Shown here in pieces: positions 8,411 through 17,407 of a stretch of 62,734 bases of DNA. The notes below the pieces were generated by a model. The model was given only the letters and a program-made list of their open reading frames with translations. It made no database searches and was not told where the DNA came from. The position numbers were made by a program, and so were the translations under genes. Source of the DNA: Raineya orbicola (GTDB lineage Bacteria; Bacteroidota; Bacteroidia; Cytophagales; Thermonemataceae); the NCBI RefSeq assembly GCF_002843425.1, contig NZ_NKXO01000020.1:1-62734 (forward strand), written 5' to 3'. How positions within the stretch are numbered: position 1 is the stretch's first letter; the number at the start of each line of letters is the position of its first letter.

Positions 8411-9067
8411 ATGAAATTTTTTATTGATACAGCCAATTTGAAAGAAATTCAGGAAGCCAACGACCTGGGCGTGCTTGATGGCGTAACAACCAACCCTTCG
8501 CTTATGGCAAAAGAAGGCATTACGGGTAAGCAAAATATTTTAGAACATTACGTAAAAATTTGTAATTTGGTAGAAGGCGACGTGAGTGCCGAAGTAGTAG
8601 CGACCGATTATGAAGGTATAATTAGAGAAGGTGAGGAGTTAGCCTCTTTACATAAAAACATTGTTGTAAAAGTGCCTATGATAAAAGATGGCGTAAAAGC
8701 TATCAAGTATTTTGCTAAAAAAGGCATAAAAACCAATTGTACGCTGGTTTTTTCTGCGGGACAGGCTATTTTAGCCGCTAAAGCAGGAGCTACGTATGTT
8801 TCGCCTTTCATAGGGCGTTTAGATGATGTAGCTACCGATGGCTTACAACTGATTGAACAAATTGTACATATTTACGACAATTATAGTTTCGAAACGCAAG
8901 TCCTTGCCGCTTCCATTCGACACGTAATGCACCTTGTACAATGTGCCGAAATTGGGGCTGATGTAGCTACTTGTCCTTTAAGTGTGATTACAGGCTTGCT
9001 CAAACACCCCCTCACAGATATAGGTCTTGAAAAATTCCTCGCCGATTATCGCAAAGGTAATTCGTAA
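8411..9067 (+). CDS. fsa: Fructose-6-phosphate aldolase / transaldolase-like protein
   Basis: A 218-residue small transaldolase-family TIM barrel. It forms a Schiff base through Lys87 (VVKVPM) after the classic N-terminus [10 protein letters not shown] and TTNPSL (residues 26-31). Members either cleave fructose-6-phosphate to dihydroxyacetone and glyceraldehyde-3-phosphate or act as short transaldolases linking glycolysis and the pentose phosphate pathway; sequence alone does not settle which. The length is typical for the decameric group. It stands alone on the plus strand with about 220 bases of otherwise featureless upstream sequence. Confidence 0.92.
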   Translation: MKFFIDTANLKEIQEANDLGVLDGVTTNPSLMAKEGITGKQNILEHYVKICNLVEGDVSAEVVATDYEGIIREGEELASLHKNIVVKVPMIKDGVKAIKYFAKKGIKTNCTLVFSAGQAILAAKAGATYVSPFIGRLDDVATDGLQLIEQIVHIYDNYSFETQVLAASIRHVMHLVQCAEIGADVATCPLSVITGLLKHPLTDIGLEKFLADYRKGNS

Positions 9068-9138
9068 ATAAAAAGCTAAACTTCATCAATTTTTTGCAAA
9101 CTTTTATAAGTTTTAGGCTTCCGGAATATGTTTTTTTT

Positions 9139-9146
9139 TAACTTTG
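9139..9146 (+). promoter_or_regulatory. -7 element (TAACTTTG) before a lipoprotein gene
   Basis: A full match to TAnnTTTG, 22 bases before the ATG at 9169. No good TTTG box lies at the ideal distance, so only the -7 element is claimed. Confidence 0.4.
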
Positions 9147-9168
9147 AGAAAACTAAAAACGTATTTTT

Positions 9169-9669
9169 ATGAAAAAGATACTATTTTCTATCGTCCTTTT
9201 AGCAGTTTCTATTCTTTTTACTGCTTGTCCCTATTCTGCCGAATTTCCATTAGATACCCCCAAAGAAAAGGTAGATAATATTTTACTCGGTAAATGGATA
9301 GAAAAAAATGCGGTCAACAAAGACAATCCGCCTTTTTATGTCATCAGTAAAGTAGATGAAAACTCTTACAAGTTTGAAAAAAATGATTATGACTCCAATG
9401 AGAAAAAATATAATCAAACTGCTTATACGGGACATTTTACCAAAATAGGCAATACTCATTTTTTGAACCTAAAAAACCCTGATGATGGAAAATTTTACTT
9501 CCATAAAATAGAACTTTCTGCCGATAAGAAAGAATTTACCCTTTTTGAAGTTACCGATAACATAGATGAAAAGTTCGCCGATGCCGCTGAAATGCGTAAA
9601 TTTTTTGAAAAATACAAAGATTTAAGTTTCTTTTACAATAGAGATGAAAAGACATACGCCAAAAAATAA
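9169..9669 (+). CDS. Hypothetical lipoprotein
   Basis: A 166-residue protein with a type II signal peptide: basic MKK, hydrophobic core, and lipobox FTAC giving Cys20 as the lipidated residue. The mature part reads GKWIEKN near residue 43, then alternating polar strands such as YVISKVDENSYKFEK and HFLNLK, suggesting a small beta-barrel similar to lipocalin-like DUFs, and a helical tail rich in Lys and Glu. I do not recognise a named family. It has its own promoter and is followed by a 150-base gap before pspA, so it may be monocistronic. Confidence 0.7.
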   Translation: MKKILFSIVLLAVSILFTACPYSAEFPLDTPKEKVDNILLGKWIEKNAVNKDNPPFYVISKVDENSYKFEKNDYDSNEKKYNQTAYTGHFTKIGNTHFLNLKNPDDGKFYFHKIELSADKKEFTLFEVTDNIDEKFADAAEMRKFFEKYKDLSFFYNRDEKTYAKK

Positions 9670-9821
9670 TAGTTTGTTAAAAACATCTCTTTCATCAGTA
9701 CATACATTACTTTCATCAAGTTTTTGCAAAAAAATTATTGCAAAAATTTGATTTCTATTTCAAAAATGACTAATATTTCGCAAGTAAAAAACTTTTTATC
9801 ACCTCAAAAAAATTGTAATTT

Positions 9822-10487
9822 ATGGGAATTTTCGGTAGAATTGGCGATATTATTAAAGCCAACATCAATGATTTGCTTGACAAGGCAGAAGACCCTGTCA
9901 AAATGATTAAGCAAATGGTTATAGATATGCAAGAAGCTGTAACCAAAGCGACTTCGGGCTTGGCTCAAGCTATGGCACAAGAAAAGAAATTGCAGAGAGA
10001 TTATGAAAAGTTCGTGGCAATGTCCAAAGAATGGGAAAACAAGGCTATGGCGGCACTACAAGCAGGCAACGAGGATTTAGCTCGCAAAGCTCTTGCCAAA
10101 AAAGCAGAAGCCGACCAACAAGCCAATATGTATAAACAAATGTATGAGCAAGCCGCTCAAACCGCCGCAACCCTAAAAACACAAGTAGAACAACTCAAAG
10201 CCAAACTTGATGAGGCAAGAATGAAAGAATCTACACTCATTGCTCGTAGCCAAGCGGCAAAAGCTCAGAAAGAAATTGCTAAAAATATTGGCACGTTTGA
10301 CCACTCTTCCATTTCTGCCAAATTTTCCAAATTTGAGGAAAAAATTCTTAAAGAAGAAGCTGAAGCACAAGCCTTTACGCAACTTTCAGAAGGTACAACC
10401 AGCCTTGATGATGAATTCAAAGCATTAGAAAAAAATATGGCAGTAGATGATGAACTCGCCAAACTCAAAGCTAAACTTGGTAAATAA
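9822..10487 (+). CDS. pspA: PspA/IM30-family membrane-remodelling protein
   Basis: A 221-residue ESCRT-III-like protein. The N-terminal amphipathic helix (MGIFGRIGDIIKANIND) and the following DPVKMIKQMV segment are standard for PspA/Vipp1. Nearly the whole protein is predicted coiled coil, with hairpin helices up to about residue 185. Family members polymerise on inner membranes and repair or shape them under envelope stress. No pspF, pspB or pspC partner is present; instead a YbjN-like protein follows after 17 bases and a GIDE-domain membrane protein lies beyond a terminator. An overlapping out-of-frame ORF at 9724 is not real. Confidence 0.92.
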   Translation: MGIFGRIGDIIKANINDLLDKAEDPVKMIKQMVIDMQEAVTKATSGLAQAMAQEKKLQRDYEKFVAMSKEWENKAMAALQAGNEDLARKALAKKAEADQQANMYKQMYEQAAQTAATLKTQVEQLKAKLDEARMKESTLIARSQAAKAQKEIAKNIGTFDHSSISAKFSKFEEKILKEEAEAQAFTQLSEGTTSLDDEFKALEKNMAVDDELAKLKAKLGK

Positions 10488-10504
10488 CGACTAACTCCTA
10501 AATT

Positions 10505-10957
10505 ATGCCGATTATGCCTAAATTCAAAGTAATAAAAGAAGGTATCAACGAACAACTGATAGCTTCCACGCAAGCCAAAGTGGAAAAATATATCCAAGAA
10601 CTATTCCACGACTACGAAGTAGCTAAAATTGAAAATACATATAGCTTTTCCTTCGGCACCGTGAACGTAAATATACGTATCATTGGCTGGCATAGCGAAG
10701 ATGTACTTGTAGAAGTTTATTCATATCTTGCCGAAGACGTAAATCTTTCTCCTGATATGGCAGAAGAATTGCTTCGCCTCAATGCAAGTATGCATTTTGG
10801 TAGTTTTGGTCTGACTTTTGATAGAGCCGTAGTGTATAGCTATGCCTTGGCAGGTGCCAATTTAGACCTAAACGAATTCGTTGCCGCCGTACAAACCGTA
10901 GCTACCGTAGCCGATAGTTATGATGAAATGTTTAAGCAAAAACCCCAAACTGCTTAA
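10505..10957 (+). CDS. YbjN-like / type III-secretion-chaperone-fold protein
   Basis: A 150-residue protein with the alpha-beta-beta-beta-alpha-beta-beta-alpha layout of YbjN/CesT-like chaperone folds. Telltale stretches are FSFGTVNVNIRI near residue 50, VLVEVYSYLAEDV, LLRLNASMHFGSFGLTFD near residue 95, and AVQTVATVADSYDEM at the end. These proteins are acidic, soluble and thought to bind other proteins. It sits 17 bases after pspA and ends in a strong terminator, so the two form a tight pair. A role as a PspA partner is inferred from position. Confidence 0.75.
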   Translation: MPIMPKFKVIKEGINEQLIASTQAKVEKYIQELFHDYEVAKIENTYSFSFGTVNVNIRIIGWHSEDVLVEVYSYLAEDVNLSPDMAEELLRLNASMHFGSFGLTFDRAVVYSYALAGANLDLNEFVAAVQTVATVADSYDEMFKQKPQTA

Positions 10958-10977
10958 AGACTTTTTACTCCTAACTA

Positions 10978-11009
10978 AACCTTCAAGCAGTATGCTTGAA
11001 GGTTTTTTT
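10978..11009 (+). terminator. Terminator of the pspA operon
   Basis: A 12-base-pair stem (AACCTTCAAGCA / TGCTTGAAGGTT, 10978-10989 with 10993-11004), loop GTA, followed by a run of T to 11009. It ends the pspA and YbjN-like transcript. Confidence 0.9.
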
Positions 11010-11042
11010 GAAATCATTTTTCACCTCTAAAATTTAATCATA

Positions 11043-11867
11043 ATGGGATTTATTATTGCAGGAATTATCTGTATAGCTATTGCAGTTGGGCTTTGGTTTT
11101 ATCGTAAATCGCAATTGGATAAGTCGTTAAATATTCGCTACCAGCAAACTACCACAGCCAAAAATATTTGGGAAAACTATGAGGATATTGTGGCTACCGT
11201 GGGACAGGGGCATTACACAGAAGTTGTGGAGGTAAAAGGAATTGCTAAATGCAACAACCCACTCCTTGCCGACCATAGCGAAAAACCCGTAGTCTATTAC
11301 AAAGCCTACATAATTCACGAGTACGAAGTGCAAGAGCAAGAGCGTGATAATAATGGAAATACTCGTTGGGTTACTCGCCGCAAATCAGAAACCATCTCTT
11401 CCAACGAACAAAGCGTTCCTTTTTACATTGATGACGGCAGCGGAAAAACTATTGCGGTAAATCCTGCTTTGGCAGAAAAACACACTACTACTACCGTAGA
11501 TAGGTTTGAAAGAGAACTTTCACAAGGTTATCTTAATCAGCATAGAAATACAAGTTGGGGTATGCAACTGATGAGTTTCCTGAATAATGTAGGTACTTAT
11601 GGTTCAAGAACGCTTGGCTATCGCTTGGTGGAGGAATGTATCCCTGTCAATGCTCGCTTGTATGTATATGGCGAAGCTAATGACAAAGATGGCGAACTAA
11701 CCATCTCCAAGCCTCGTGATACCAATCAGCACTTTATTGTTTCGGTAAAATCAGAAGAGGAACTTGTACAAAGTGCAGAAAGTTCGGCGAAGTGGTCTTT
11801 GATTGGGGCAATCGCATTAGTAGTAATCGGAGCTGTTTTAATGATTGTAGGCTTTACAGAAAAATAA
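11043..11867 (+). CDS. GIDE-domain membrane protein (bacterial MUL1-like, no RING)
   Basis: A 274-residue protein with an N-terminal transmembrane helix (1-20), a soluble GIDE domain and a C-terminal transmembrane helix (about 250-271). The GIDE domain is seen as VEVKGIAKCNNPLLADHSEKPVVYYK-like strands from residue 62, the YEVQEQ arm, SVPFYIDDGSGK near residue 124, and LPVxxRLYVYGEA-like strands (IPVNARLYVYGEA) near 200. GIDE occurs in the eukaryotic mitochondrial E3 ligase MUL1, but this bacterial version has no RING finger and is not a ubiquitin ligase. The order fits a periplasm-facing domain between two inner-membrane anchors. It follows the pspA terminator by 33 bases. Confidence 0.8.
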   Translation: MGFIIAGIICIAIAVGLWFYRKSQLDKSLNIRYQQTTTAKNIWENYEDIVATVGQGHYTEVVEVKGIAKCNNPLLADHSEKPVVYYKAYIIHEYEVQEQERDNNGNTRWVTRRKSETISSNEQSVPFYIDDGSGKTIAVNPALAEKHTTTTVDRFERELSQGYLNQHRNTSWGMQLMSFLNNVGTYGSRTLGYRLVEECIPVNARLYVYGEANDKDGELTISKPRDTNQHFIVSVKSEEELVQSAESSAKWSLIGAIALVVIGAVLMIVGFTEK

Positions 11868-11990
11868 TTTGTTGGGTACAGATTTCTGATATTAGATATT
11901 TGAATAGAGGAAAAACCTTAATCTTTTGAAAGTAAATAGTTATTGTAGTTTTCAAGGTTTAAGAATATCTATTTCACTAAAAAAAAGATA

Positions 11991-12452
11991 ATGAAACAAA
12001 TTTTGCAACAACTTCGGATTTTGCACATCGCCCTCACGGTTCCAATAGTGTTTATGGGCATTGTCTTTCATTTTGTACTTCTACCTACCATAGCGGCAGA
12101 TAGTACAATGCAAAATCATTTGCTTTTTCAGGTCGTAGTAGTACTAATGGCAGTAGGTTCTATGGCATTTATCAAAGTATTTATGCCTAAACTTATGTTA
12201 AACGCTCAAAAGCAGGTAGATTTGCAGAGTAAATTACAAGCCTATAAATCTCCCTTTATTATTAAAATGGCTATTTTGGAAAGTGTAGCTATGATAAGTT
12301 TGGTTTTCTATTTGCTTACATCTAAGTTGTTCTATGTTGCTATGGCGGCTGTTTGGCTTGTGTTGTTAATCTTAGAACATCCTACTCCTCAAAATATCGC
12401 TCGGGAGCTTAAACTTTCGGAAAAAGAAATGAAAGATTTGATGCGGAATTAA
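11991..12452 (+). CDS. Four-helix integral membrane protein, unknown function
   Basis: A 153-residue protein with four predicted transmembrane helices at roughly 10-31, 42-62, 88-109 and 113-127. The first pair is joined by a short loop (ADSTMQN), the second follows the charged stretch NAQKQVDLQSK. The acidic, basic tail ends in SEKEMKDLMRN. I do not recognise a family. A candidate promoter lies upstream: TTTG at 11925-11928, 17-base spacer, TAGTTTTC at 11946-11953, so it is probably transcribed separately from the GIDE gene. Confidence 0.65.
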   Translation: MKQILQQLRILHIALTVPIVFMGIVFHFVLLPTIAADSTMQNHLLFQVVVVLMAVGSMAFIKVFMPKLMLNAQKQVDLQSKLQAYKSPFIIKMAILESVAMISLVFYLLTSKLFYVAMAAVWLVLLILEHPTPQNIARELKLSEKEMKDLMRN

Positions 12453-12575
12453 AAAAGCTAACCTAAATAGCCCGCTTTTGGGTTTATTGAAATTATTCAA
12501 TCGTACAATGAAATTTCAAAAATTTAGAAAAACCCTTGAAAACTTTTTTCATCTGTCAAAATTTATGTAATTTTG

Positions 12576-13592
12576 ATGAAAAACTATTCAGGGGTGAAAT
12601 ATTTCTTACTGCTTTGTTTTTGGATTTTTTACGGGGTGGCACAGGCTCAACAAGACCCACTCTATACGCAGTATGTTTTCAATACTGCCGCTATCAATCC
12701 TGCTTATGTAGGCAGTCATAATTTGCTCAATGCAGGACTTTTGTATCGTAAGCAATGGGCAGGCATTACTGCCTCGCCTACTACGGCTACTTTGGGCATA
12801 GATGCTCCCTTATGGCAAAATCGCTTGGGAGCAGGTTTGCTCGTAGGTTTAGATAAAATAGGCAAAACCCAAAGTTTTGAACTTTCTACACAATACGCTT
12901 ATCGCATTCCAACCGCCAACAATGGCAACCTCGCTCTTGGGTTGCAAGCAGGATTTACACAATACAGCTTTCGTGGCTCTGATCTAATTTATAACTCTTC
13001 GCAACTCAATGGCAATAACACTAATAGCGACCCAACACTGGAAGAAAACATTACTCGTACTCTCTTCAACGTAGGCACAGGTATTTGGTTTAATAACGAA
13101 CATTTTTTTGCAGGATTTTCTGTGCCAAGAATTATTACGCATCGCTTTTCGCAAAATACACAAGGGCTATTGCAAAGCCAAGCAAGGCAATACAGACACT
13201 ATTTCCTAATGGCAGGTTATGTATTTGAACTAAATGAAAATTTTCAACTCAAACCTTCTGCCCTTTTGCGAGCCGTAGAGGCGGCACCTTTGAATTTTGA
13301 TGTTACTCTGCAATCGTGGTATAAGCAAAGGTTTGGGGCAGGCTTGTCATATCGCCATCAGGCAAATTTAAGTGTCTTGTTTGAATTCAACACCCTGAAA
13401 GGCTTACGCATAAGCTATGCTTATGATTTCCCTACAACGGCTCTCAATCGCCACACTTTGGGTAGTCACGAAATTATGCTTCGCTATCAGAAACCCTTAA
13501 AAAACACTCCTACAGAACAGAAAAAGAAAAAACAAGATACCCCCGAAGATGATGAGGAAGAAGAAATCATTATTTCACCTCGTTTGTTTTAG
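12576..13592 (+). CDS. porP: Type IX secretion system membrane protein PorP/SprF
   Basis: A 338-residue outer-membrane protein of the PorP/SprF family, beginning with a signal peptide (hydrophobic core to about residue 24, cleavage after AQA) and the diagnostic QDPLYTQYVFNTAAINPAY-type motif. Further beta-barrel strands and RIITHRF near residue 180 fit the family. PorP/SprF proteins help anchor or display T9SS substrates and, when several paralogues exist, serve dedicated partners. The last 25 residues are a highly acidic tail. Its C-terminus overlaps the histidine kinase start by 44 bases. I start at the ATG 12576; a TAATTTTG box directly abuts it, so a downstream GTG at 12594, giving a shorter but still valid signal peptide, is also possible. 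Confidence 0.9.
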   Translation: MKNYSGVKYFLLLCFWIFYGVAQAQQDPLYTQYVFNTAAINPAYVGSHNLLNAGLLYRKQWAGITASPTTATLGIDAPLWQNRLGAGLLVGLDKIGKTQSFELSTQYAYRIPTANNGNLALGLQAGFTQYSFRGSDLIYNSSQLNGNNTNSDPTLEENITRTLFNVGTGIWFNNEHFFAGFSVPRIITHRFSQNTQGLLQSQARQYRHYFLMAGYVFELNENFQLKPSALLRAVEAAPLNFDVTLQSWYKQRFGAGLSYRHQANLSVLFEFNTLKGLRISYAYDFPTTALNRHTLGSHEIMLRYQKPLKNTPTEQKKKKQDTPEDDEEEEIIISPRLF

Positions 13593-15993
13593 CTTTCTTT
13601 CTCTGCATTTCACAGCACTTGCTCAAAAACCTGTTTTTAAGCATTATACGCGTGCTACGGGTCTGAAAAGTGAGTACATCAATGCTATTTACCAAGATAA
13701 AAAAGGTTTTTTTTGGATTGCTTCGGATAAAGGGATAAGTCGTTTTGATGGCAAAGAGTTCTTGCATTTCAATACCGATAACGGATTGCCCGGCAATATG
13801 GTGAAAGCTATTTCAGAAGATAGTTCGCAAAATATCATTTTACAGGTTTATGAAAAAGGCTTTTATCAAATAACTCCTCAACTCAAAATTTTGCCCTATA
13901 CCACTCAAAAAGTCTCAATTCCTCACAAAAAAAAATACTTTCAACATATTCCTTCATCTAATAATAATCCACTTATTCAAAGTATTCTTTCTGATGTCCA
14001 AAATGAGGGTGTTGTAGAAGTTTTTGAACTACAAGATAATGAAAAAAATCTATGGTTGAGTGTTTTTGGGAAAAGTTTGTTTCGCTATATTCCTTACCTT
14101 GAAAATTACGAAATTGATGACGAAATCGTGAATTTTTACACAAATGGCTTACAATCGTTTTTTTTAGGTAAAAAAGGAATTCACATTTTCAACAACCACT
14201 CTACCGAAAGAAAATTTTTACCCTTATCCGATAGCCGTGCTTTGCAATTTTGGAATGATAAAGTTTTCATAGGTTCTCTTTACGACTGGTATGAGCAGAA
14301 AAACTTAACTGCCATTGGCGAAGGAATACATTGCACAGGCATTGCCGATATTGCCATCAAAGACCAAAAAATGTGGATAGCTACTTTCGGGAAAGGTTTA
14401 ATTGTAATGAAAGATAATTTTCTGACCGATACCTTAAACATTCTGAAAGGACTGGTGAGCAATAATTTAGAAAAAATTCATCTTTCCCCCTCGTATGTAT
14501 GGGTGAGTACCTATGGCAATGGTATTAGCCGTATCAATCCTAAAACATTAGAAATCAAAAATTTCAGTCAAAAAGAGGGGGTGCTTTCAAATACTGTATA
14601 CGATATTTTCAAAGAAAAACCCAATGTATTTTGGATAGCCACCGAAAGAGGCATCAGCGTATTTGAAAACGATAAAATCGCCTTTCAGATAAAAACACAA
14701 GAAAGAATTTTAAGTGTTTTTCGCTATGAAAATTTTATTTGGGCGGTTTCAGACAAATATTTATATCAAGTAGAAGGAGAAAATAATCTACGTAAATGGG
14801 CAGGAATTTACATAGTCCCTCCCGATTGGAATGTTGCTATCAATCGCATCATAGCCCACGAAAATTATGTGTATGTTCTATCCAATAAAGGCGTTTTTCG
14901 GCTCAATATGGATAAAGTTTTAACACTTCCAACCTCCAAACCTCATTTTGAATTACTTTCTATCAGAAATTCCCAAGAAAATATTTTTTGGCAGAAAGAT
15001 AAAAAACTCACACTTTCTTGGAAAAATAAAGACCTGACTTTACGTTTCGCCTTACTTAGTTTTTTGAACGAAAATGAAAATTCGCTTAGTTATAGGCTTA
15101 AAGAAAAAGATAGCATTTGGATAAACCTTCCCAGTAACCACCAACTTAGCTTGCGTAATTTAGATTATGGCAATTTTATCTTGCAAATACGAATGAAAAA
15201 CGCTTTGGGCATATACTCCGATATTTTGAACATTCCTCTCATCGTAGAAAAACCTTTTTGGCGAGAATGGTGGTTTATTGTCGTTTCTATAAGTATTATT
15301 TTCACAATTTTTGCTTTTTTGATACGCTTTATTGCTCAAAAAAGATTGAAAAAACGTTTGAGAGAATTAGAACTATCTCAAAAATTACAAACAGAAAAAG
15401 AACGCATAGCACGTGAGTTACACGATAATATAGGCTCACAACTCACCTACATCATTACAAGTTTAGAGCAAATTGATAAAACCACAGACCCAAATAAACA
15501 AAACAAGCGTATTCAAGAGCTTTCCCAATTTACCAAAGAAACCATCAGCGAACTTCGCGAAACTATTTGGGCTATCAATCAGGAGGCTATCAATACTGAA
15601 AATTTACTTTCTCGTATTCAGGAAACTATTTGGCGACTAAATGAAAATTTGCAAGGTGTAAAAATTATTTTGCAAAAAGATTTGCAAAAAGATTTCCAAA
15701 TTCATTCTCTGAAGGCTCTCAATATTTTTCGTATTTTTCAAGAAAGCCTAAACAATGCTCTCAAACATAGCCAAGCTACTGAAATTCAGGTATTTTTGCA
15801 AAGTAGCGAAAGCAATTTTATTTTAATAGTACAAGATAACGGCATAGGCATAAACCTAAATCAGCAGATAGCAGAAAAACATTATGGTCTGAAAAATATG
15901 CAAAAGCGAGCCTCTGAAATCAATGCTGTACTTAGCATTGAACCCTTGCCACAAGGCACGAGAATCATTTTGCAATGCCCCTTACTAGTGTAA
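13549..15993 (+). CDS. Sensor histidine kinase with periplasmic two-component propeller
   Basis: An 814-residue one-piece sensor. Signal peptide to about residue 25 (cleavage near ALA-Q), then two-component-regulator propeller blades through residue 460, seen in repeats such as GFFWIASDKGISRFDG, MWIATFGKGL, VWVSTYGNGIS and VFWIATERGIS. A Y_Y_Y domain follows (about 480-565), then a transmembrane helix near 572-592. The cytoplasmic part is a HisKA_3 domain with phospho-acceptor His625 in ELHDNIG and a HATPase with NALKHS, DNGIGI and the G box GLKNM. It resembles NarX/LytS kinases. No response regulator is adjacent. The ATG lies inside porP, so the two are translationally coupled. Confidence 0.92.
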   Translation: MMRKKKSLFHLVCFSFLSLHFTALAQKPVFKHYTRATGLKSEYINAIYQDKKGFFWIASDKGISRFDGKEFLHFNTDNGLPGNMVKAISEDSSQNIILQVYEKGFYQITPQLKILPYTTQKVSIPHKKKYFQHIPSSNNNPLIQSILSDVQNEGVVEVFELQDNEKNLWLSVFGKSLFRYIPYLENYEIDDEIVNFYTNGLQSFFLGKKGIHIFNNHSTERKFLPLSDSRALQFWNDKVFIGSLYDWYEQKNLTAIGEGIHCTGIADIAIKDQKMWIATFGKGLIVMKDNFLTDTLNILKGLVSNNLEKIHLSPSYVWVSTYGNGISRINPKTLEIKNFSQKEGVLSNTVYDIFKEKPNVFWIATERGISVFENDKIAFQIKTQERILSVFRYENFIWAVSDKYLYQVEGENNLRKWAGIYIVPPDWNVAINRIIAHENYVYVLSNKGVFRLNMDKVLTLPTSKPHFELLSIRNSQENIFWQKDKKLTLSWKNKDLTLRFALLSFLNENENSLSYRLKEKDSIWINLPSNHQLSLRNLDYGNFILQIRMKNALGIYSDILNIPLIVEKPFWREWWFIVVSISIIFTIFAFLIRFIAQKRLKKRLRELELSQKLQTEKERIARELHDNIGSQLTYIITSLEQIDKTTDPNKQNKRIQELSQFTKETISELRETIWAINQEAINTENLLSRIQETIWRLNENLQGVKIILQKDLQKDFQIHSLKALNIFRIFQESLNNALKHSQATEIQVFLQSSESNFILIVQDNGIGINLNQQIAEKHYGLKNMQKRASEINAVLSIEPLPQGTRIILQCPLLV

Positions 15994-16083
15994 AACAAAA
16001 ACCGATAGCAAACGTTTTTACTAAAAAAGTAGTTTCAATTTTTGTAGAGTGGTTCAAAATTTGCGGTAGAAAATCTAAATAAA

Positions 16084-17352
16084 ATGACAATGAAAAGATT
16101 GGTTTTAGTAGCCTTTTTGTGGGGTTGCACTTGGATAGCCAAAGCGAACTACATTTTAATTCCAATGGATAAAGCCCAAAAAAATCATTTGAAGGCTTAT
16201 GGTATTGCTTATTGGGTATTGCAAAAAATAGGACAAGAAGTAGATTGGCTCTTGAATTATAGAGGAGGAAGTTTTGGAACAAAATTTGACCCTCGCATAC
16301 AAAATGAACTTTCTATTCGGGGGGTAAGTTTTCTGGTGATTTCTTCTGCCCAATACAATCAAGTGCTTGCCGAAATTGCTAGCCCTTCGGCAAATATGGA
16401 CGTAGTGAAGTTGGAAAAAGCCCCTAAAATTGCCGTTTATTCACCCAAAACGAAACAACCTTGGGACGATGCCGTTACTTTGGTGCTAACGTATGCCGAA
16501 ATTCCTTATGACCTCATCTATGATGACGAAATTATGCAGGGCAAGCTCATAGATTACGATTGGTTGCATTTGCATCACGAAGATTTCACAGGGCAACAAG
16601 GGAAATTCTATGCAATGGCTCGCAATCAGGCTTGGTATGTGCAAGAAAAAAAAGAATTAGAAGCACTTGCTAAAAAATGGGGCTTTTCCAAAATTTCACA
16701 ACTGAAATTAGCCATCGTAAAACGTATTCGCGAATACGTGATTGGTGGAGGATTTATGTTTGCTATGTGTTCGGCTACCGATACTTTTGATATTGCCCTT
16801 GCCGCCGAAGGATTAGATATTTGTGAAAGTATGTACGATGGCGATGGTACAGACCCCCAAGCCCAAGAAAAACTCAATTTTCAGAATACTTTTGCTTTCA
16901 AAAACTTTCGCTTGGAAAAAAATCCCTACGTGTACGAGTATTCAGACATTGACAACCAGCAACACGAAAGAGGGGTAAACGAAAAAACAGACTTTTTTCA
17001 GCTCTTTACTTTCTCTGCCAAATGGGACCCTGTGCCTACGATGCTCACGCAAAATCACGAAACGCTCATCAAGGGCTTTATGGGGCAAACAACTGCTTTC
17101 AAAAATCAACTGATCAAGTCGGAAGTAGTAATAATGGCAGAAAATAAAGTTTGTAACGAGGCTCGTTATATTCACGGCATACAAGGTAAGGGAACTTGGA
17201 CATTCTACGGCGGACACGACCCCGAAGATTATCAGCACTTTGTAGGCGAAGAACCCACTGACCTCAATCTGCACCCCAATTCGCCCGGCTACAGGCTTAT
17301 TTTGAATAATGTTCTTTTCCCCGCCGCCAAGAAAAAGAAACAAAAAACTTGA
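16084..17352 (+). CDS. Secreted class I glutamine-amidotransferase-like protein
   Basis: A 422-residue protein with a signal peptide (MKRLVLVAFLWG core, cleavage near residue 22) followed by ANYILIPMDKAQKNHLKAYGIAYW-type sequence. A GATase/DJ-1-like core is suggested by KIAVYSP near residue 116, DWLHLHHEDFTG near 160, and a nucleophile-elbow-like GGGFMFAMCSATDTFD near 220. TWTFYGGHDPEDYQ near 375 is another conserved stretch. Homologues often carry the name asparagine synthetase B, but none of that enzyme's domains is present. The exported location suggests action on a periplasmic or surface amide or peptide substrate. It follows the histidine kinase by 90 bases on the same strand, next to the T9SS gene porP. 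Function unknown. Confidence 0.7.
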   Translation: MTMKRLVLVAFLWGCTWIAKANYILIPMDKAQKNHLKAYGIAYWVLQKIGQEVDWLLNYRGGSFGTKFDPRIQNELSIRGVSFLVISSAQYNQVLAEIASPSANMDVVKLEKAPKIAVYSPKTKQPWDDAVTLVLTYAEIPYDLIYDDEIMQGKLIDYDWLHLHHEDFTGQQGKFYAMARNQAWYVQEKKELEALAKKWGFSKISQLKLAIVKRIREYVIGGGFMFAMCSATDTFDIALAAEGLDICESMYDGDGTDPQAQEKLNFQNTFAFKNFRLEKNPYVYEYSDIDNQQHERGVNEKTDFFQLFTFSAKWDPVPTMLTQNHETLIKGFMGQTTAFKNQLIKSEVVIMAENKVCNEARYIHGIQGKGTWTFYGGHDPEDYQHFVGEEPTDLNLHPNSPGYRLILNNVLFPAAKKKKQKT

Positions 17353-17407
17353 TTTTCTTCATAAAACCAATTGTTGTTTTATGAAATAGCAGTCTTAATT
17401 TACAAAA

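Noticed and set aside
16084-17352. Asparagine synthetase B name
   Set aside because: No N-terminal Cys2 glutaminase and no PP-loop SGGxDS; the real asnB is at 54100-55875.
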